A DNA stretch of 64,000 bases from Epiperipatus broadwayi (GCA_028023455.1 JAQFVV010000029.1:10770644-10834643), one strand, 5' to 3'; counted from the first letter of the stretch, positions 35,241 to 46,524 are shown. A program made the numbers and translations. The notes: a model not told the origin generated them from the letters alone.

Positions 35241-35769
35241 AAAATAAATATAAAATTTTTCAATACAATGTTATATTTTAGGATCTATTTTAGTTTGGCC
35301 TTACCATATCATCTATGAGACCTGACATGTGAATGAATAATTAAATAGAAGGAATTGCCATACCATCTTCATAGAATAGAACAATATTTTATACATTAGT
35401 AAAAAGGTTAGAATTTTGTAGTCAAATGTGTTTTTGAATGATTTTTTAGCAATTAGGTGTGTTTTCTTATTATTATTTGCATTTTAAAATTTATAAATCT
35501 ACTGGTTTTAATTTTTCAAATGAAAATTTGATTATTTTAGTGTTTGAAACAAATGTGTGGGTGTGGTTGAGATTTTAACTCAGTAATGATGATTTTTATT
35601 TGTTAATCCATAATTCTGTTGGAATAGCTATGGCAAAAAAGATAATCTATTTTTATTTTTTTGGACGATTTAATTTTGCTTTAAAAATCATTCTGGTAAT
35701 TATCATCTTCAGTTTCAAACATGATCAATTCTCTGTAAAATAAAGGTCTTACCAAGCTTAATTCAATTT
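35241..35769. other. AT-rich spacer
   Basis: Nothing recognised. Confidence 0.5.
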
Positions 35770-35970
35770 TTCAATCAACAACTTCTCTACTTTAATAAAT
35801 TTCTTTCTCATCTATCTACCCATGTCACATATTCTCTCTTTCTAGCTCTTTTACAATTTTCTCAAATCCAATGTAATATTGCAATTGCCCATCTATTGTC
35901 ACCTCATCTAGCAATATGTCAAGTTCAGTTCCATTATTGCTTTTTAATTCTTTCAATGGTGCCAATGATA

Positions 35971-36229
35971 AATCACTAAACATCACATGATCACTATCTC
36001 ATACTAGCACATAATTGTTATTAAACAAAGCAAAGCAAAACTCTTTACAGTAGTGCCATCTTGTGCAAACACGAGCAATCAATGGATGCCAGAAACTAGT
36101 ATGGGGATATTGGAGGAGTAGGCACTAAGATAGGGATTTTATGCACAAGCCTTCTGGCATCCATTGATTGCTCTTGTTGGCACAAGATGGCACTACTGTA
36201 TGGAGAGTTTTGCTTTGCTTTGTTTGATA
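35971..36229 (-). mobile_element. Family 1 foldback element inside a LINE
   Basis: CCAATGATA flanks both sides (35962-35970 and 36230-36238), with one more matching base pair beyond a mismatch. The element starts with the complement of the tail (AATCACTAAACATCACATGA) and ends GAGTTTTGCTTTGCTTTGTT, with a palindrome around GCCAGAAACTAGTATGGGG. The ribozyme is deleted apart from CCAGAAACTAGT. Confidence 0.8.
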
Positions 36230-36300
36230 CCAATGATACATGTTTGTTTGCCCAACCACATATTTTACTTTTAATCTATTCTTATTATTCCTTGTATAAG

Positions 36301-36886
36301 TGTGTGTATATATATTTAAAATGTAAAATAAGTTTATTCAATTTTTATAATTGACATATAGACAGTATATGCATCATTTATTCCCATCATTATTATTTAT
36401 CATTCTAGAAAAATTTACATATGATATGAAATCCTTGAATGATAATAAAAAATAATAGATTATGCAGGAAAAACTGATATAAAAACTGCAATGATCTACT
36501 TAAAGGTTGGATGACATATTTAATATATATAATCATTAGCAGAGTGTTGGTCTAATAATAAATTAGACATCATTACACATACAAGATGTATAATATCTAT
36601 GTAAGAAACTATAATGGTAATACACAGTTATAAGAACTATATTGAATGACTGCAAGTGAATAAAATAATTCATACAAGCACAGATTTTAATCAACTTTAG
36701 AGATCACAAAATAATTTTTAATTGCTACTTTATTTTATTTATATAAATTTATTGGAAAATAGATAAACTCATGTTGATAAGTTTAAGTTATATTAATTTT
36801 GTTTTTTTTATAAGGTTATTGATGCTATCATTTTTTTATAAAGTTATTGGCAATACCCAATTAGTTTTGAAAGAATACCACTGACA
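36301..36886 (+). repeat. 5' LTR
   Basis: Shares with 39420-40005, in order: TATATTTAAAATGTAAA, AAAAATTTACATATGA, TGAATGATAATAAAA, TATTTAAAGGTTGG-like, GGCCTAATAATAAA-like, AATTGCTACT and AAGTTATTG, ending TGAAAGAATAC...CTGACA. Substitutions and small indels are spread along the whole length. Confidence 0.85.
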
Positions 36887-37079
36887 TATAACAAATGTCA
36901 CAATAGACCATTTTTTAAAGAAGAATCTGTACAAATAGTAGCAGAATGGTGCAATTATGACTGCAGCAGAACAATTGGTGCAAGCATGCACAACAAAACA
37001 CTTTGAAAATTGAACTCTGTGTAAACATTTTAAATGGCATTGTTAAATAACTGTATCCATGAATTTGATGTCAATTATG

Positions 37080-37675
37080 CTTTGGCTTAGAAAATATATG
37101 TTCAACGTGTCAAGGGATACATGCTTATTAATAGAATCAAGGACGATGAATTAAAGTAAGTGTGCTTTTATTGTTCTCTAGGAAAGGTGTATTGCACATG
37201 ACAGAACAACTATTGATCCCAAAATACCCAAAGATATTTCATATGAGGAGTTAAAAAACAAGATGAATGCTTATTTTCAGCCAGCAACAACTAAATGGAT
37301 GTCATATCTAGGATTTAATTGTAGAAAACAGTCTCATCAAGGGTGTTATCAAGATTAAGATATTGCATTAAGAATACTCACAAAAGAATATAATTTTAAC
37401 TCTAACTTGAATGACTTGCTATTGGAACAATTACTATTGGGAATGATGAATGACAAGTTCAGAAATTTTTTTTTAAGTCAACCAAATCTTACTTATAAAT
37501 CCTTAATGTGCAAAATAATGGTGGAGAATGCTTCAGAATTCCAAGCAATTACATATGTACACATGGCTCCACTAGCTGCTAATAAAATAGAAGCTGATAC
37601 TCTTAGTTATCAGAAGAGCTCAAATCATATTTTAATCTATTACTGCTGGGGGGGGGCATGTGAAGAAGTAATTTA
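37080..37675 (+). pseudogene. gypsy gag (capsid-type) remnant
   Basis: Frames broken by stops read INRIKDDELK near 37130, then PKDISYEELKNKMNAYFQP at about 37220-37277, then NDLLLEQLLLGMMNDKFRNFF at 37407-37470 (given in pieces). These match the order of the retrotransposon gag capsid domain found in K02A2.6-like polyproteins, where the last helix segment is typical. A longer 89-codon piece is still open (37407-37676). The nucleocapsid zinc knuckle is not recognisable. The stop codon at about 37356 and frameshifts make it non-functional. Confidence 0.7.
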
Positions 37676-37859
37676 AATTTAGAAGAGAAAAATGTAATGC
37701 CATTAGCTTGTGTTTGTTGAAATAAAGACAGCAGTATAAAAATTAAATCAAGTTTGGACTTTAAATTTTGAGAGATAGTGTAGGAAGAAAAATTGATATT
37801 AAGATTAATGATTGAGAGAATGGTCATATTCTATTGGATATGTGCTAGGTTTATTTTTG

Positions 37860-37995
37860 TTTTAACAGAAAGAAGACTTATGCAGCAAAGAAACTGATCA
37901 AGTCCAAACTAAAAATTTCTACTATTATATATAGTGAAGAAACATTTAAGTCCTTTTTTGGGTAGAAACTGATTTTGACTGCACGGAATTCTAAT
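37860..37995 (+). pseudogene. Aspartic protease-region remnant
   Basis: Frames read SPNLKISTIIYSEETFKSF and then LILTA, which resembles the LGRPKLKPS...Y.GE stretch downstream of the DTGA active site in gypsy proteases. The DTGA motif itself is not clear. Weak on its own; supported by its position between gag and integrase. Confidence 0.4.
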
Positions 37996-38139
37996 AGAGG
38001 GAAAAATAAAGACAATTTACAATGATATAGTGCAGCAATGAGTTTGGACTGGTAGAAGTAATAGTAGTATCAAGAAATGGAATTTGAGAATGTTGAACAT
38101 TTTAAAGGTTGGCAATTGGACTAGAAATGACTCTGGATA

Positions 38140-38720
38140 TGAAACTATAAAGTTGAATAAAATACAAATGGCCAAAAGTCAAACAAATTACATAGTAAGG
38201 CCCATTTGGAATGCATGTGAAAGTTTGTCTCCATGTAATTACTGCATGCTTATGACTAACCATATATTCATACTATCAGAAGGCCAAAAGCAAGTGCTTA
38301 GTTTACGACAACCCAGAAGTAATATATATGAAAGCCTTAGCTAGGTTATATATATGATTGCTAATATGAGCCTGAAAATAAAGCAGATAATAAACAATTA
38401 TTCAGAATGTCAAACAATTGCAAATGATTGGAAACCTGGCACAAGTCTATGGAGCCATGAAAAAGGATACACTTGGATCATATTGGAACAATAAATGGCT
38501 ACATCTTTTTAATTTCTATAGATTTATAAATCCAAATGAATGGAGTATGAATTCATCAAAAATACCAGCACAAAAAACAAAAGCCATTGTGATAGACAAT
38601 GGAACTGTTTTTGTAGCACAGATGTTTAAGGATTTTTTTAAATGATAAGAGAATGACACCACTTTACCATCTTGAATCCAATGATCTAGTTGGAAAAGCA
38701 GTTCAATGGCTTAAATTGAT
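38140..38720 (+). pseudogene. Integrase remnant (zinc-binding plus catalytic core)
   Basis: RPIWNACESLSPCNYCML at about 38200-38258 matches the zinc-binding region (W..D.E.L...C..C). From 38570, KAIVIDNGTVFVAQMFKDFF matches the core segment with the second catalytic aspartate in a DNG context. After a frameshift, PLYHLESNDLVGKAVQWLK resembles the PYHP.SNG..ER.V...K segment, where the usual glutamate neighbourhood is altered (VGKAV). The first aspartate is not recognised. Integrase would insert cDNA into the genome; this one cannot work. Confidence 0.75.
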
Positions 38721-39419
38721 GTCAAATAAAATGGCATTCCTGGCTATAAATGAAGCACCAGTAGTCACCATGTTTTTTCAGCATTTTACACTAGCATGTT
38801 GACAATGGTAACACAGACAGAATTGTTAATGCATCAAAAATTTGGCACACACCTTTCCAAATTATTATCAGCTAATAATGTAATTGGTGAAAACAATTTA
38901 GACTTGAGAAATTTTAAAATTTGTGACTAAGTGTATATTAAAGACATTTTTTTAAAAAAAAGGCTTCTGGTGTGATAATAAAAGTATTGGCTAAACAAAT
39001 CAGAAAAATCCAATTGAAAAATGGAAAACCTCTAAGGAGACACATCAATAATTTATGACCTCATCAGAATGGGATGTCAAAAACAGACAGTGTCCATTGA
39101 CAATTAGCCAATAAAAAAGACAATTTTTATAAAGGAGTGCACTGATTCATTCTCAGCTGTACAAAATAAGAAAATTTGCATTGATAGCTCAGACAGAGAA
39201 ATAAGATCTTGCTAAAAGAAATAATGAGATGATTAGGCAGTAGAATTAGTGGAAAATCATTCATCAACAAAACTAACAAATCAAGAAAAAAGGCAACTGA
39301 TTATTATAAAGAAAGACCTTTACCATTACCTAGATAGATGTGAGAATGTAAAACTCCAAAAACTAAAGGATTATATTTGTAGTTAAACCTGTGATCTTAA
39401 AGATTGGGCTGTTTTTTCA

Positions 39420-40005
39420 TGTATATATTTAAAATGTAAACAAAGATATTACATTTTTGTAATTGACATACAGATATGTTTAATTTACATCCTTCATTAT
39501 TATTATCACTCAGAAAAATTTACATATGACAAGAATATCTTTGAATGATAATAAAAGATAATAAATACAAATGAGTTTAGATTATGCATGAATAATTGAT
39601 TAAAAACCCGCAATGGTCTATTTAAAGGTTGGCCGATATATTTAACATATATATGTAGTCATGAGTAAAATATTGGCCTAATAATAAATCATAAAATAAT
39701 TGCATATACGAGATATATAATATCTGCATGTGTAAGAAACCGTAGTTAATGGTAACACATAGTTGCATGAACAATATTAAATGACCATGCGTGTGAATAA
39801 GTTAATTCATAAAACCACAGATTTCAATGAACTTTAAAGATTATAAAGAAATTTCTAATTGCTACTAATTATTTTATTTAAATACATTTATTGGCAAGTG
39901 AATAAACTTGTATTATTAAATTTAAATTGTCTTACTTTTTATAAAGTTATTGATGTGACCAGTATGGTACTGAAAGAATACACCCACAATACAATAACCC
40001 TGACA
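39420..40005 (+). repeat. 3' LTR
   Basis: Diverged partner of the 5' LTR (see shared blocks there). It is followed directly by LINE sequence, which continues the part left of 36301. Confidence 0.85.
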
Positions 40006-40420
40006 TAATCTCTTTATACTTTGTAAGTGGTCTGAAATCTCTGTATTGCTATTTTGCTAAGTGTTTGAATCTCAGGTGCACATATAAGAAATGGTAAGCA
40101 TTTACGATCATCCTAATGTAAAAATTGATAAAACACAAATATTAAATTTTTTTCTTTTCAAACATTATAAACATCTTTTCTTTTAATATTATTTCTACTA
40201 ACAGTATTCCATCTAAGTTAATTCTAAGATCTGTTTTATTTGTTATATTTTCATCTCTATTAATAATATGACTAAGATATTCACAGTTATTAATTTCTAA
40301 TTCATGCATTATTTTACTTTAGTATCTTCAGCATTTAGTTTTAGTTTTTTGTTTTCATCTGATAAATCTTTTAATGTTTCCAGAAATTCTGAAGCATTAT
40401 TATTGCAAAAGAACTACATT

Positions 40421-42149
40421 ATTTTCCAATTTAATCATCTTGCTGTACATCTGTATCAATGTTAATCTTAAATATGATTAAATATTTGATGTTAAATGAA
40501 TAATCAATATTGGAGTATAATTATTATTTTGAAATCCAGATTGGGTCTTCAGCTCTTGAATGATTCATTCACAGAAAGATACACTTGGGAATATATCTTT
40601 TTTACAAGTGAGTATGAAATAATAAATACATGGAATTGTTCCACCTGTGTGAATCAGAGTTAAGCTTGAGTTTTAATAAATTCACTTAAAAGCATATTTT
40701 GGAATAATTGTATTTTCTCCCTGAATTATGTATATGTCACCAAAAACATGAGGTATTAACTTGTAATTAATATTAGGATATAATTTAAACCTAATAAGAT
40801 TACAAACTTTCATTTCTATATTGGATTATTAATCTAGTAGCAAACTACAAAAAAAAAGCTTCAAAGAAAAAAAAATTGTAGAGAATTATACATTTTTTTG
40901 TGATAATTTGATAGAATTTATTTATACTAATATGCTAAAATTAATAATCATATGTGAACTGTGTCAATAATTGGTTGTCTGATACCACTTTAAGTATTAC
41001 TGACATTTAAGTGTGGTGTATGAGGATAACATATTACTCTATGTATAATTAATGATTAATTAAGTAATAGTGTATAGACTTACTTTATTCACATAGGATG
41101 TCTATTATGGCATACAGGCCAGAGTGGTATATAAAAAAAATTTAGTTGGATGTGCAAATGATATTATTATTAGCTTATATTTTATTTCAATTATTAGTGA
41201 ATTATTATTATGACATTAACATACACTGTTTTATAATAGATGACAGATCTCTTCCTCCATGTCTAATTACACATTTATATATGTGTTGGTGATCAGGGTG
41301 GAAAAAAGCAGTAAGTGCATCATTTGTGTGTAAGTATATTGAACAGATACTATGATGTTGATACTTCTTAAAGCAATTATTGTAATTATAAAAATAGGAG
41401 ACTTTCCCTAGACTAGTGTAATATACCTTATGTTCACTGAAACACAGTAAAAAGGAAAAGCTATAATTGAATAACAATAATATCAGGCAGCTAAGTGCTT
41501 TTGAGAACTTTCTCATAATCATTATATATAAAAAAAAATTAAAATTATTTTGTATAAAGATATTTTTTACTTTATTTTTGTTATTCTGCTTAGCATGATC
41601 ATCGTAAATAAGAAACAAAAATTTTCAGAATAAAATAGAGAATCGCAAAGTTGGTGACAGAAGAATATGGCATACTTGAGATAGGTATAAAGTGGTTTGT
41701 GTTTTATGTTTTGGGACAATAATATACCAAACCTTATCAATAAAATAGGATTATGAAACAAACTATAAATCTCTTCTTTATAAAAAAATAAAAAATAAAA
41801 ATTATTGCATGAGGCATTAAAAATAGAAATGTTCAGCCACCATTCCTAATTAAATATATTAACTGTCAGTCAAATGTATATTGCTTCAGATATAATTGTC
41901 AAACATGGGAAAACTTAAAACATGCATCTTTTTTTAAGATTTTGAAAACAAAGAAAATATATGTGACTTTGGTTAGAAATACAATAAAAGATAGGAATTG
42001 TAAATGGCTAAAAATTAATACATCAGCAAAAATAGATGTATAGTCTTTTGATGAGATTATTCACATAAATAGAACTATTTTTATTTGTTATTGTGTTGGA
42101 AACAATAGCCAAGAAAGAATTAATCAACTTATCATCATTAGTCAGAAAC
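40421..42149. other. AT-rich spacer
   Basis: The 136-codon minus frame at 41208-41618 is the longest in this part but has no recognised domain and is rich in A/T-type residues in its first half. I leave it uncalled. Confidence 0.4.
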
Positions 42150-42560
42150 AATGAACGAAATAGATATCTACAATGCAATTATGGTGCATAAAGAGAAATA
42201 AACCTTTTCAAGATTACATCAGTAATAATAATGGTGCTTGCAGTAAGATCAATCAGAAAAATGATTTGGTCAATTCATTTATGAAATGTGTTGGACATGC
42301 ATTTATGAGTTTTCACTGCATTACATATTAGCAGGTTTTATGTGTCAAGTTTAATTTTAAGTTAATAGAAAATATTATGAATTTGTTTTAGTCTATTATA
42401 TACCTGCACATGCTTTAAATAAACAAAAATTTGTGGAAATGTTAAAGAAATAAATTCATCAGACAATGGTTTACTTATGTGCAATAATGTCTGTTGGTTA
42501 GGTCATGGAAATGTTTTTCAAGGAATTGTTGAGTGTTTAATGGAAATTGACTTTTTTTTA
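42150..42560 (+). pseudogene. hAT-family transposase remnant (GTF2IRD2/ZBED-like type)
   Basis: Shifting frames read, in order, SFHCITYQQVLCVKF near 42310-42350, ENIMNFVLVYYIPAHALNKQ to about 42420, FVEMLK, and NVCWLGHGNVFQGIVECLME at about 42488-42545. This is the order SFHCIIHQEALC-K, I..VN..R..AL..RQF..L..E, V.WLSRG.VL.RF.EL..EI of domesticated and mobile hAT transposases. The terminal dimerisation domain, the DDE residues and the TIRs are not visible. DNA-cutting transposases of this class move by excision; this copy is a fossil. Confidence 0.7.
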
Positions 42561-43149
42561 ATATAATGTTAATATCATTAATTAATACAGTCAATTAATG
42601 TTTTCAAAATTAATATTTTTATTGATTTATGCTTCAATTTAAATTAATTAAATATTAAATTATAAAGGCTTAATAAAACAGTCAATGTCATGTTTTATTT
42701 AATCACAGTATTCAAATTTAAATTAGAAATTTATAATTATGATGCTATTTTAAATATCTCTATTTTTCAAATACAATTTTTTTTTAATACATAGAAAATC
42801 ATGAGAAATCAAATCAAAATAAATTGGTACAATTGTTTTTAATGTAATTTAGTTGATAATCAATAAATTGTCTTCAATATTTATTAAGACTATAATCTTA
42901 AGACTATGCACCTAGCTGTGACAGCAGGGACCCCTACAAATCTTAACACAAGATTAAACAACTTTAAAAGACAAGAGCGGCCACTCTTATCTTCAACCTA
43001 CTTTTTAATTATATGGGCAAAGCTAAAGCATTTTGATTTGAAAGTGTGAAGCTATTAACTACTTCACTGATTAAGTCCACAATTTCTAATACAAGGTAAC
43101 GTATGCAAAATCTTTTGATTCCCAGAAAGTCAGTGTGAAGCTCTTATAA
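42561..43149. other. AT-rich spacer with GC-richer part
   Basis: 42900-43040 is GC-richer (GTGACAGCAGGGACCCC) and may be the 3' part of the adjacent minus-strand Penelope-like fragment. No motif recognised in it. Confidence 0.35.
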
Positions 43150-43335
43150 TTAAATGTATGGTGATGATAATTGATATATTTGGATAAAAATTTGGATCTT
43201 GGAGACATTTTTATAATGGTCAACATCTAAGACATGGGAAGCAAATGCTGATTGTAAAAATGTACAATCTTTAATTGGTTTTATTTTTTGTTCTATAATA
43301 TTGTGTGTTCTACTTCTTTGCAATGACAATAGCAA
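43150..43335 (-). pseudogene. Penelope-like GIY-YIG endonuclease fragment
   Basis: The minus frame reads KDCTFLQSAFASHVLDVDHY, matching the part of the GIY-YIG domain of Penelope-like elements in which a basic region is followed by SA-A-H-xxxxxH (an histidine pair). The preceding GIY and YIG motifs are missing or too decayed. Penelope-like elements use this nuclease after their RT for target-primed insertion. This call rests on a single short motif. Confidence 0.45.
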
Positions 43336-43436
43336 TTATTTTTCTGCGATTGAAGACAAATGCTATTTTGCTGAAATTTTTAATGTATTTATATGATTTA
43401 ATAATCTAACATTGTTGCCAGAATTTACTATGGATT

Positions 43437-43631
43437 ATGTTACATATATATGAAAGGACATGTGAATATAAATTTAAGTTTGATATTGAAAGTGTTAAAA
43501 TTCTTCATGAAGAGAGAAACTATAATAAAAGAAAAATTAAGAAGGCAATTTTAATAAATAGAAATAAAATGGATATAATTAATAGACAAGCTGCTAACAT
43601 TAAAATTTGGGATTCATGGGATTTGAGTTGA
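43437..43631 (+). pseudogene. C-terminal fragment resembling Penelope-like endonuclease end
   Basis: The 64-codon frame contains FKFDIESVKILHEERNY followed by KRKIKKAILINRNK and INRQAA. The order, VKIL-E-NY-KRKI-EAI-I and a distal INR, is characteristic of the end of GIY-YIG domains in Penelope-like and related proteins. It lies 100 bp from the minus-strand fragment in the opposite direction, so two inverted pieces are present. No upstream RT was found. Confidence 0.45.
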
Positions 43632-43754
43632 TGATGTTTGCTTCCATTATGTTTTTTGAATTTAACGGCAATTGAGGAGGGTTAAGGAATTAACCTCTGC
43701 AGATTGAAAAACTGTATATAATACTTTTACTGTTAGATTTACTCTTTTTATTGT

Positions 43755-43855
43755 TATTATATATATATCACTAGATGGAGCTTTACCAATAGCTCCTAAC
43801 AAGCTTTTCTTTACATAAATGCCAAGAGAGATAGAATTCAAAATCTCTATCTCTA
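43755..43855. mobile_element. Family 3 foldback element, single arm
   Basis: ATCACTAGATGGAGCTTTAC, CAATAGCTC-TAACAAGCTTT, AAATGCCAAGAGAGATAGAA and AAAATCTCTATC match one arm of the 16002 copy. Confidence 0.7.
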
Positions 43856-44933
43856 TTTATATATATACAAACTATTACAGTAACACCTTTTTAAATTAAC
43901 TCAACTTTATGTTGTTTATATTAATTTGGTCTCATTATTTTCTCTATAAAGAGTTGGTTAGTGGTGGGATTGTTTGAGTGATCCACAATGAATAACTATA
44001 TATAGGCTGTTAAAAAAGTTTGGGGTGATAGATAGTAGCCTGACTATCATACACATGCATATATATGTCTGTTTCAAAATTATATTTATCAACTTTTTAT
44101 TCCAATTAATAACTGACTAAAACTGTACCAGTCTAAAGAGTTATATTCTGAATAGCAAAAGTATATAAATAAATATTACAAAAAAGTTATTTGAAGAATA
44201 AATACATTTAAGCATTTATTAAACATTCACATAAATGTATATTAATACTTGCATTGATTAATTAAAATGTATAATTCTAAAATGAAAATGATTTTTCAAT
44301 AGACCATTTCTTTCATGGCAAATACCAAGTTAATATGAATATATTGAATTATACATTCAACATGCTTTAATTAAGACATACTGAAGTAAATGAATGTAGA
44401 ATATCAATTAAACAAAACTATTCTAGAATATGTATTAGACTAGTTTGTAGGTTATGCTGACTTAAGATTTGTAAAGAAGTTTTTCCAGTTTTACAAATAG
44501 GGTTTAAGAGATTTGGGCTTATAGAGATTATCAGCAAAGGCAAATAAATCATTCAGTGACATAACGAAATGAAAAGATTTATTTCCTTTAGGATAACTTT
44601 TTAATAAATTGATTAAATAGATATTTTTTAAAAATAATCATTTAAAAAAATACCACAAACTCCTCTTTAAAATAGCTTAAATTTGTTATAAAATAAAACA
44701 AAATAAAAAGTTACTTAAACAAAACAAATTATCCCCCCCCCCCAACCCATAACAACAAATAATTAGTTTTCTTTTCTTAAGTGTGTGGAAATATTTTTGT
44801 AATCGAACAAAGTTAATTTACAGTATCATACATTGGGTAAGCTCTTATTCAATAATAACCCTTCAATAACTACACAAAGGTTCATTTAGTATTCTTTATT
44901 AAGTTAGAAATTATTATAATGTTTTACTCTAAA
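43856..44933. other. AT-rich spacer
   Basis: C10 run at 44732-44742. Nothing else recognised. Confidence 0.5.
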
Positions 44934-45031
44934 AAGCCGAGAGGTCATCGCATCCGCCTTGCAAGCAAGTAATTGGTTGCAGACGGTTGTGGGTTCGCGT
45001 CCCGGCCGATGTTATGACATATGAAAAAAAA
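44934..45031 (+). mobile_element. tRNA-derived SINE (family A)
   Basis: GCCGAGAGGTCATCGCATCC, CCTTGCAAGCAAGTAATTGG, GACGGTTGTGGGTTCGCGTC and CCGGCCGATGTTATGACATA, then poly(A). It has the best-preserved A box and a GGGTTCGCGTCCC B-box arm in the window. It lacks the leading GTCAAGCGTT. Confidence 0.75.
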
Positions 45032-45594
45032 ACAACTTTAAATTTTAGAAAGATCGCATATACTTTTTTTTTTTTATAAAGTTGCTTAACCTTCCTTTTT
45101 TTTTTTTTAACGTTCTTCTAATAAATAACTTCAGAAATCTCACCTCCTTGGAAACTTTTTAGGAAAATCTCCATAATCATCAATTAAAACATGTGATTCA
45201 TCATTCTCATGAATATCTAAGTCAGTTTTTATTATTTTGTTAATCTTACTAACATCATCCTGATTATTGTCATAACTATTACTTTTTTTTCTTTGCTTAC
45301 TTCATTATTTTTATTTTCACCATTCTTTTCAATTTCTCTTCATTTTCTTTTAGTCAAGTTCTTTACTTTGACAATCTTTTACAACACTATCCACTTTTCA
45401 GCTTTAATAGAAAATTATTAGAAAGAAAAGTGAAAAGTGTAAGATTTTTGAAATTCAATATTATATATAAAGAAAATATTAATGACTTCTAATATGTATT
45501 TCAATTCAACCAAATCACTTCAGAACAAATAAGTGAAATTATTGTGTTTAACTGACACTTTTGAATGCATGAATGAGTCAACATCAAAGTACTG
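45032..45594. other. AT-rich spacer
   Basis: T-runs at 45065-45076 and 45097-45109. Nothing recognised. Confidence 0.5.
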
Positions 45595-45608
45595 TAAAGA
45601 TGATTTTA

Positions 45609-45809
45609 AAATAGGCAAAACTTGCTATATATATATTGCCACACACAGCAAGCTAGAGTAATCAATGGATGCCAGAAGGCTTGTGCATAAAATCCCCATC
45701 TAGTGCCTCCTCATCCAATATCCCCAGACTAGTTTCTGGCTTATGGCCTTCGTCCATGAGGAGTTATACACAAGCATAAGAGGAGGTGGTCATGTGATGT
45801 TTATTGGCT
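45609..45809 (+). mobile_element. Family 1 foldback-family element, short form (201 bp)
   Basis: The 14 bp target duplication TAAAGATGATTTTA is at 45595-45608 and 45810-45823. It starts AATAGGCAAAACTTGC, has the single-orientation ribozyme region on the minus strand (about 45722-45763; core mutated to TGGACGA) and goes straight to the tail ending GATGTTTATTGGC. This copy lacks the second arm, so it is not a palindrome. Confidence 0.85.
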
Positions 45810-46209
45810 TAAAGATGATTTTAGTTAATAAAGTATAAAAATTAAGGAAAGAGATTCCAATTGAAGAAATATGTTAAGGTTTCTTTTAAAAGACATGCAG
45901 AGTGCTTGACCACTGCCTTTAAAAATTTGCCACTGCTTGCCACTTTCTTAACGCAGTTGATTGTAACATCTTAAGTTTAAAGCTACAATGTAGATCTCAA
46001 CAAATCCTTATGTCATCAAGACTCAGTCAGATTTATCAAATAAAACTCCTGTTTCAATTTACTGTTAATAATTCACTGGGTTTTCTTTTTGTAAAATTAT
46101 GTGGTTTGCTTAAATAAAATATGTATAGAAAACTATTATCGAAATATCAATAGATGAGTTTATTGATGTACAAATTAAAAATGATTCTGCTCCCCTGAAA
46201 ATTATTTTG

Positions 46210-46480
46210 CAGAAAAGTATTCTTAATTAGAGGGAATTTGAACCCAGACTTTTATGCTCCCTTCAGTCATCCACTGTATTTTATACAACCTTTACACATG
46301 ACAACATATATGTGACAAAGATAAATGACACCCAATATACATTTCATGCTAAACTGGTAATCATCAGTTGGTCCAGATCATCATCTTTCATATATATATA
46401 TAATCAGTGCTCAGTTTATATTAAGACAGCAAATCTTCATACTTTAATAGACAGGCTTCAATATTCTGTTTGTATTTAAA
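46210..46480 (-). mobile_element. Family 2 element, one arm
   Basis: TTTGAACCCAGACTTTTATG, CCACTGTATTTTATACAACC, the ribozyme region, AATCAGTGCTCAGTTTATAT and TTTAATAGACAGGCTTCAAT occur in family order. The second arm is absent. Confidence 0.7.
46327..46388 (-). ncRNA. Hammerhead ribozyme, family 2, core intact
   Basis: Minus strand: GATC and CCAA of stem I, CTGATGA, a stem II region, GAAA, the short stem III AT-GT-AT, then cleavage position A followed by TTGG. All invariant bases are intact, including G12 of GAAA. Stem II has lost pairs (TTACCAGTTTAGCAT compared with the family consensus GTGCTGGTTCAGCAT), so it may be weak. Confidence 0.7.
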
Positions 46481-46524
46481 TATTATAGAAAGATATTCTA
46501 TAAAAATTAGTAAGAAAAACAAAT

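Larger units (their letters stand above)
36301..40005 (+). mobile_element. Ty3/gypsy-type LTR retrotransposon, internally deleted
   Basis: The element is about 3.7 kb with two diverged LTRs (36301-36886 and about 39420-40005), both starting near TGTATATAT and ending CTGACA. The internal 2.5 kb carries gag, protease-like and integrase remnants in the K02A2.6-type gypsy order. The RT/RNase H part is missing, since only ~100 bp separates the protease-like stretch from the integrase zinc-binding region. Divergence of the two LTRs and many stops show an old, dead copy. The exact 3' LTR start is uncertain because there is no clean polypurine tract; it could begin about 40 bp earlier. Confidence 0.85.
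35770..40420 (-). pseudogene. LINE 3' region split by two later insertions
   Basis: 35770-35970, 36230-36300 and 40006-40420 are consecutive parts of the same minus-strand LINE family as 14290-15160. The first part matches the RRDNNRW...R.R.RW end (plus strand TGCCCATCTATTGTCACCTC resembling TGTCCATCTATTATTATCTC). The last matches the segment above it, with GGTCTGAAATCTCTGTATTG against GGTCTGAAGTCTCTGTATTG. The family 1 element at 35971-36229 and the Ty3/gypsy element at 36301-40005 interrupt it. It is the oldest layer of the stack. Confidence 0.75.

Noticed and set aside
41208-41618. 136-codon minus-strand open frame
   Set aside because: It is the longest frame in a spacer, but about half is low-complexity F/L/I/N/Y residues from A/T runs, it has no recognised domain and no splice or repeat support.
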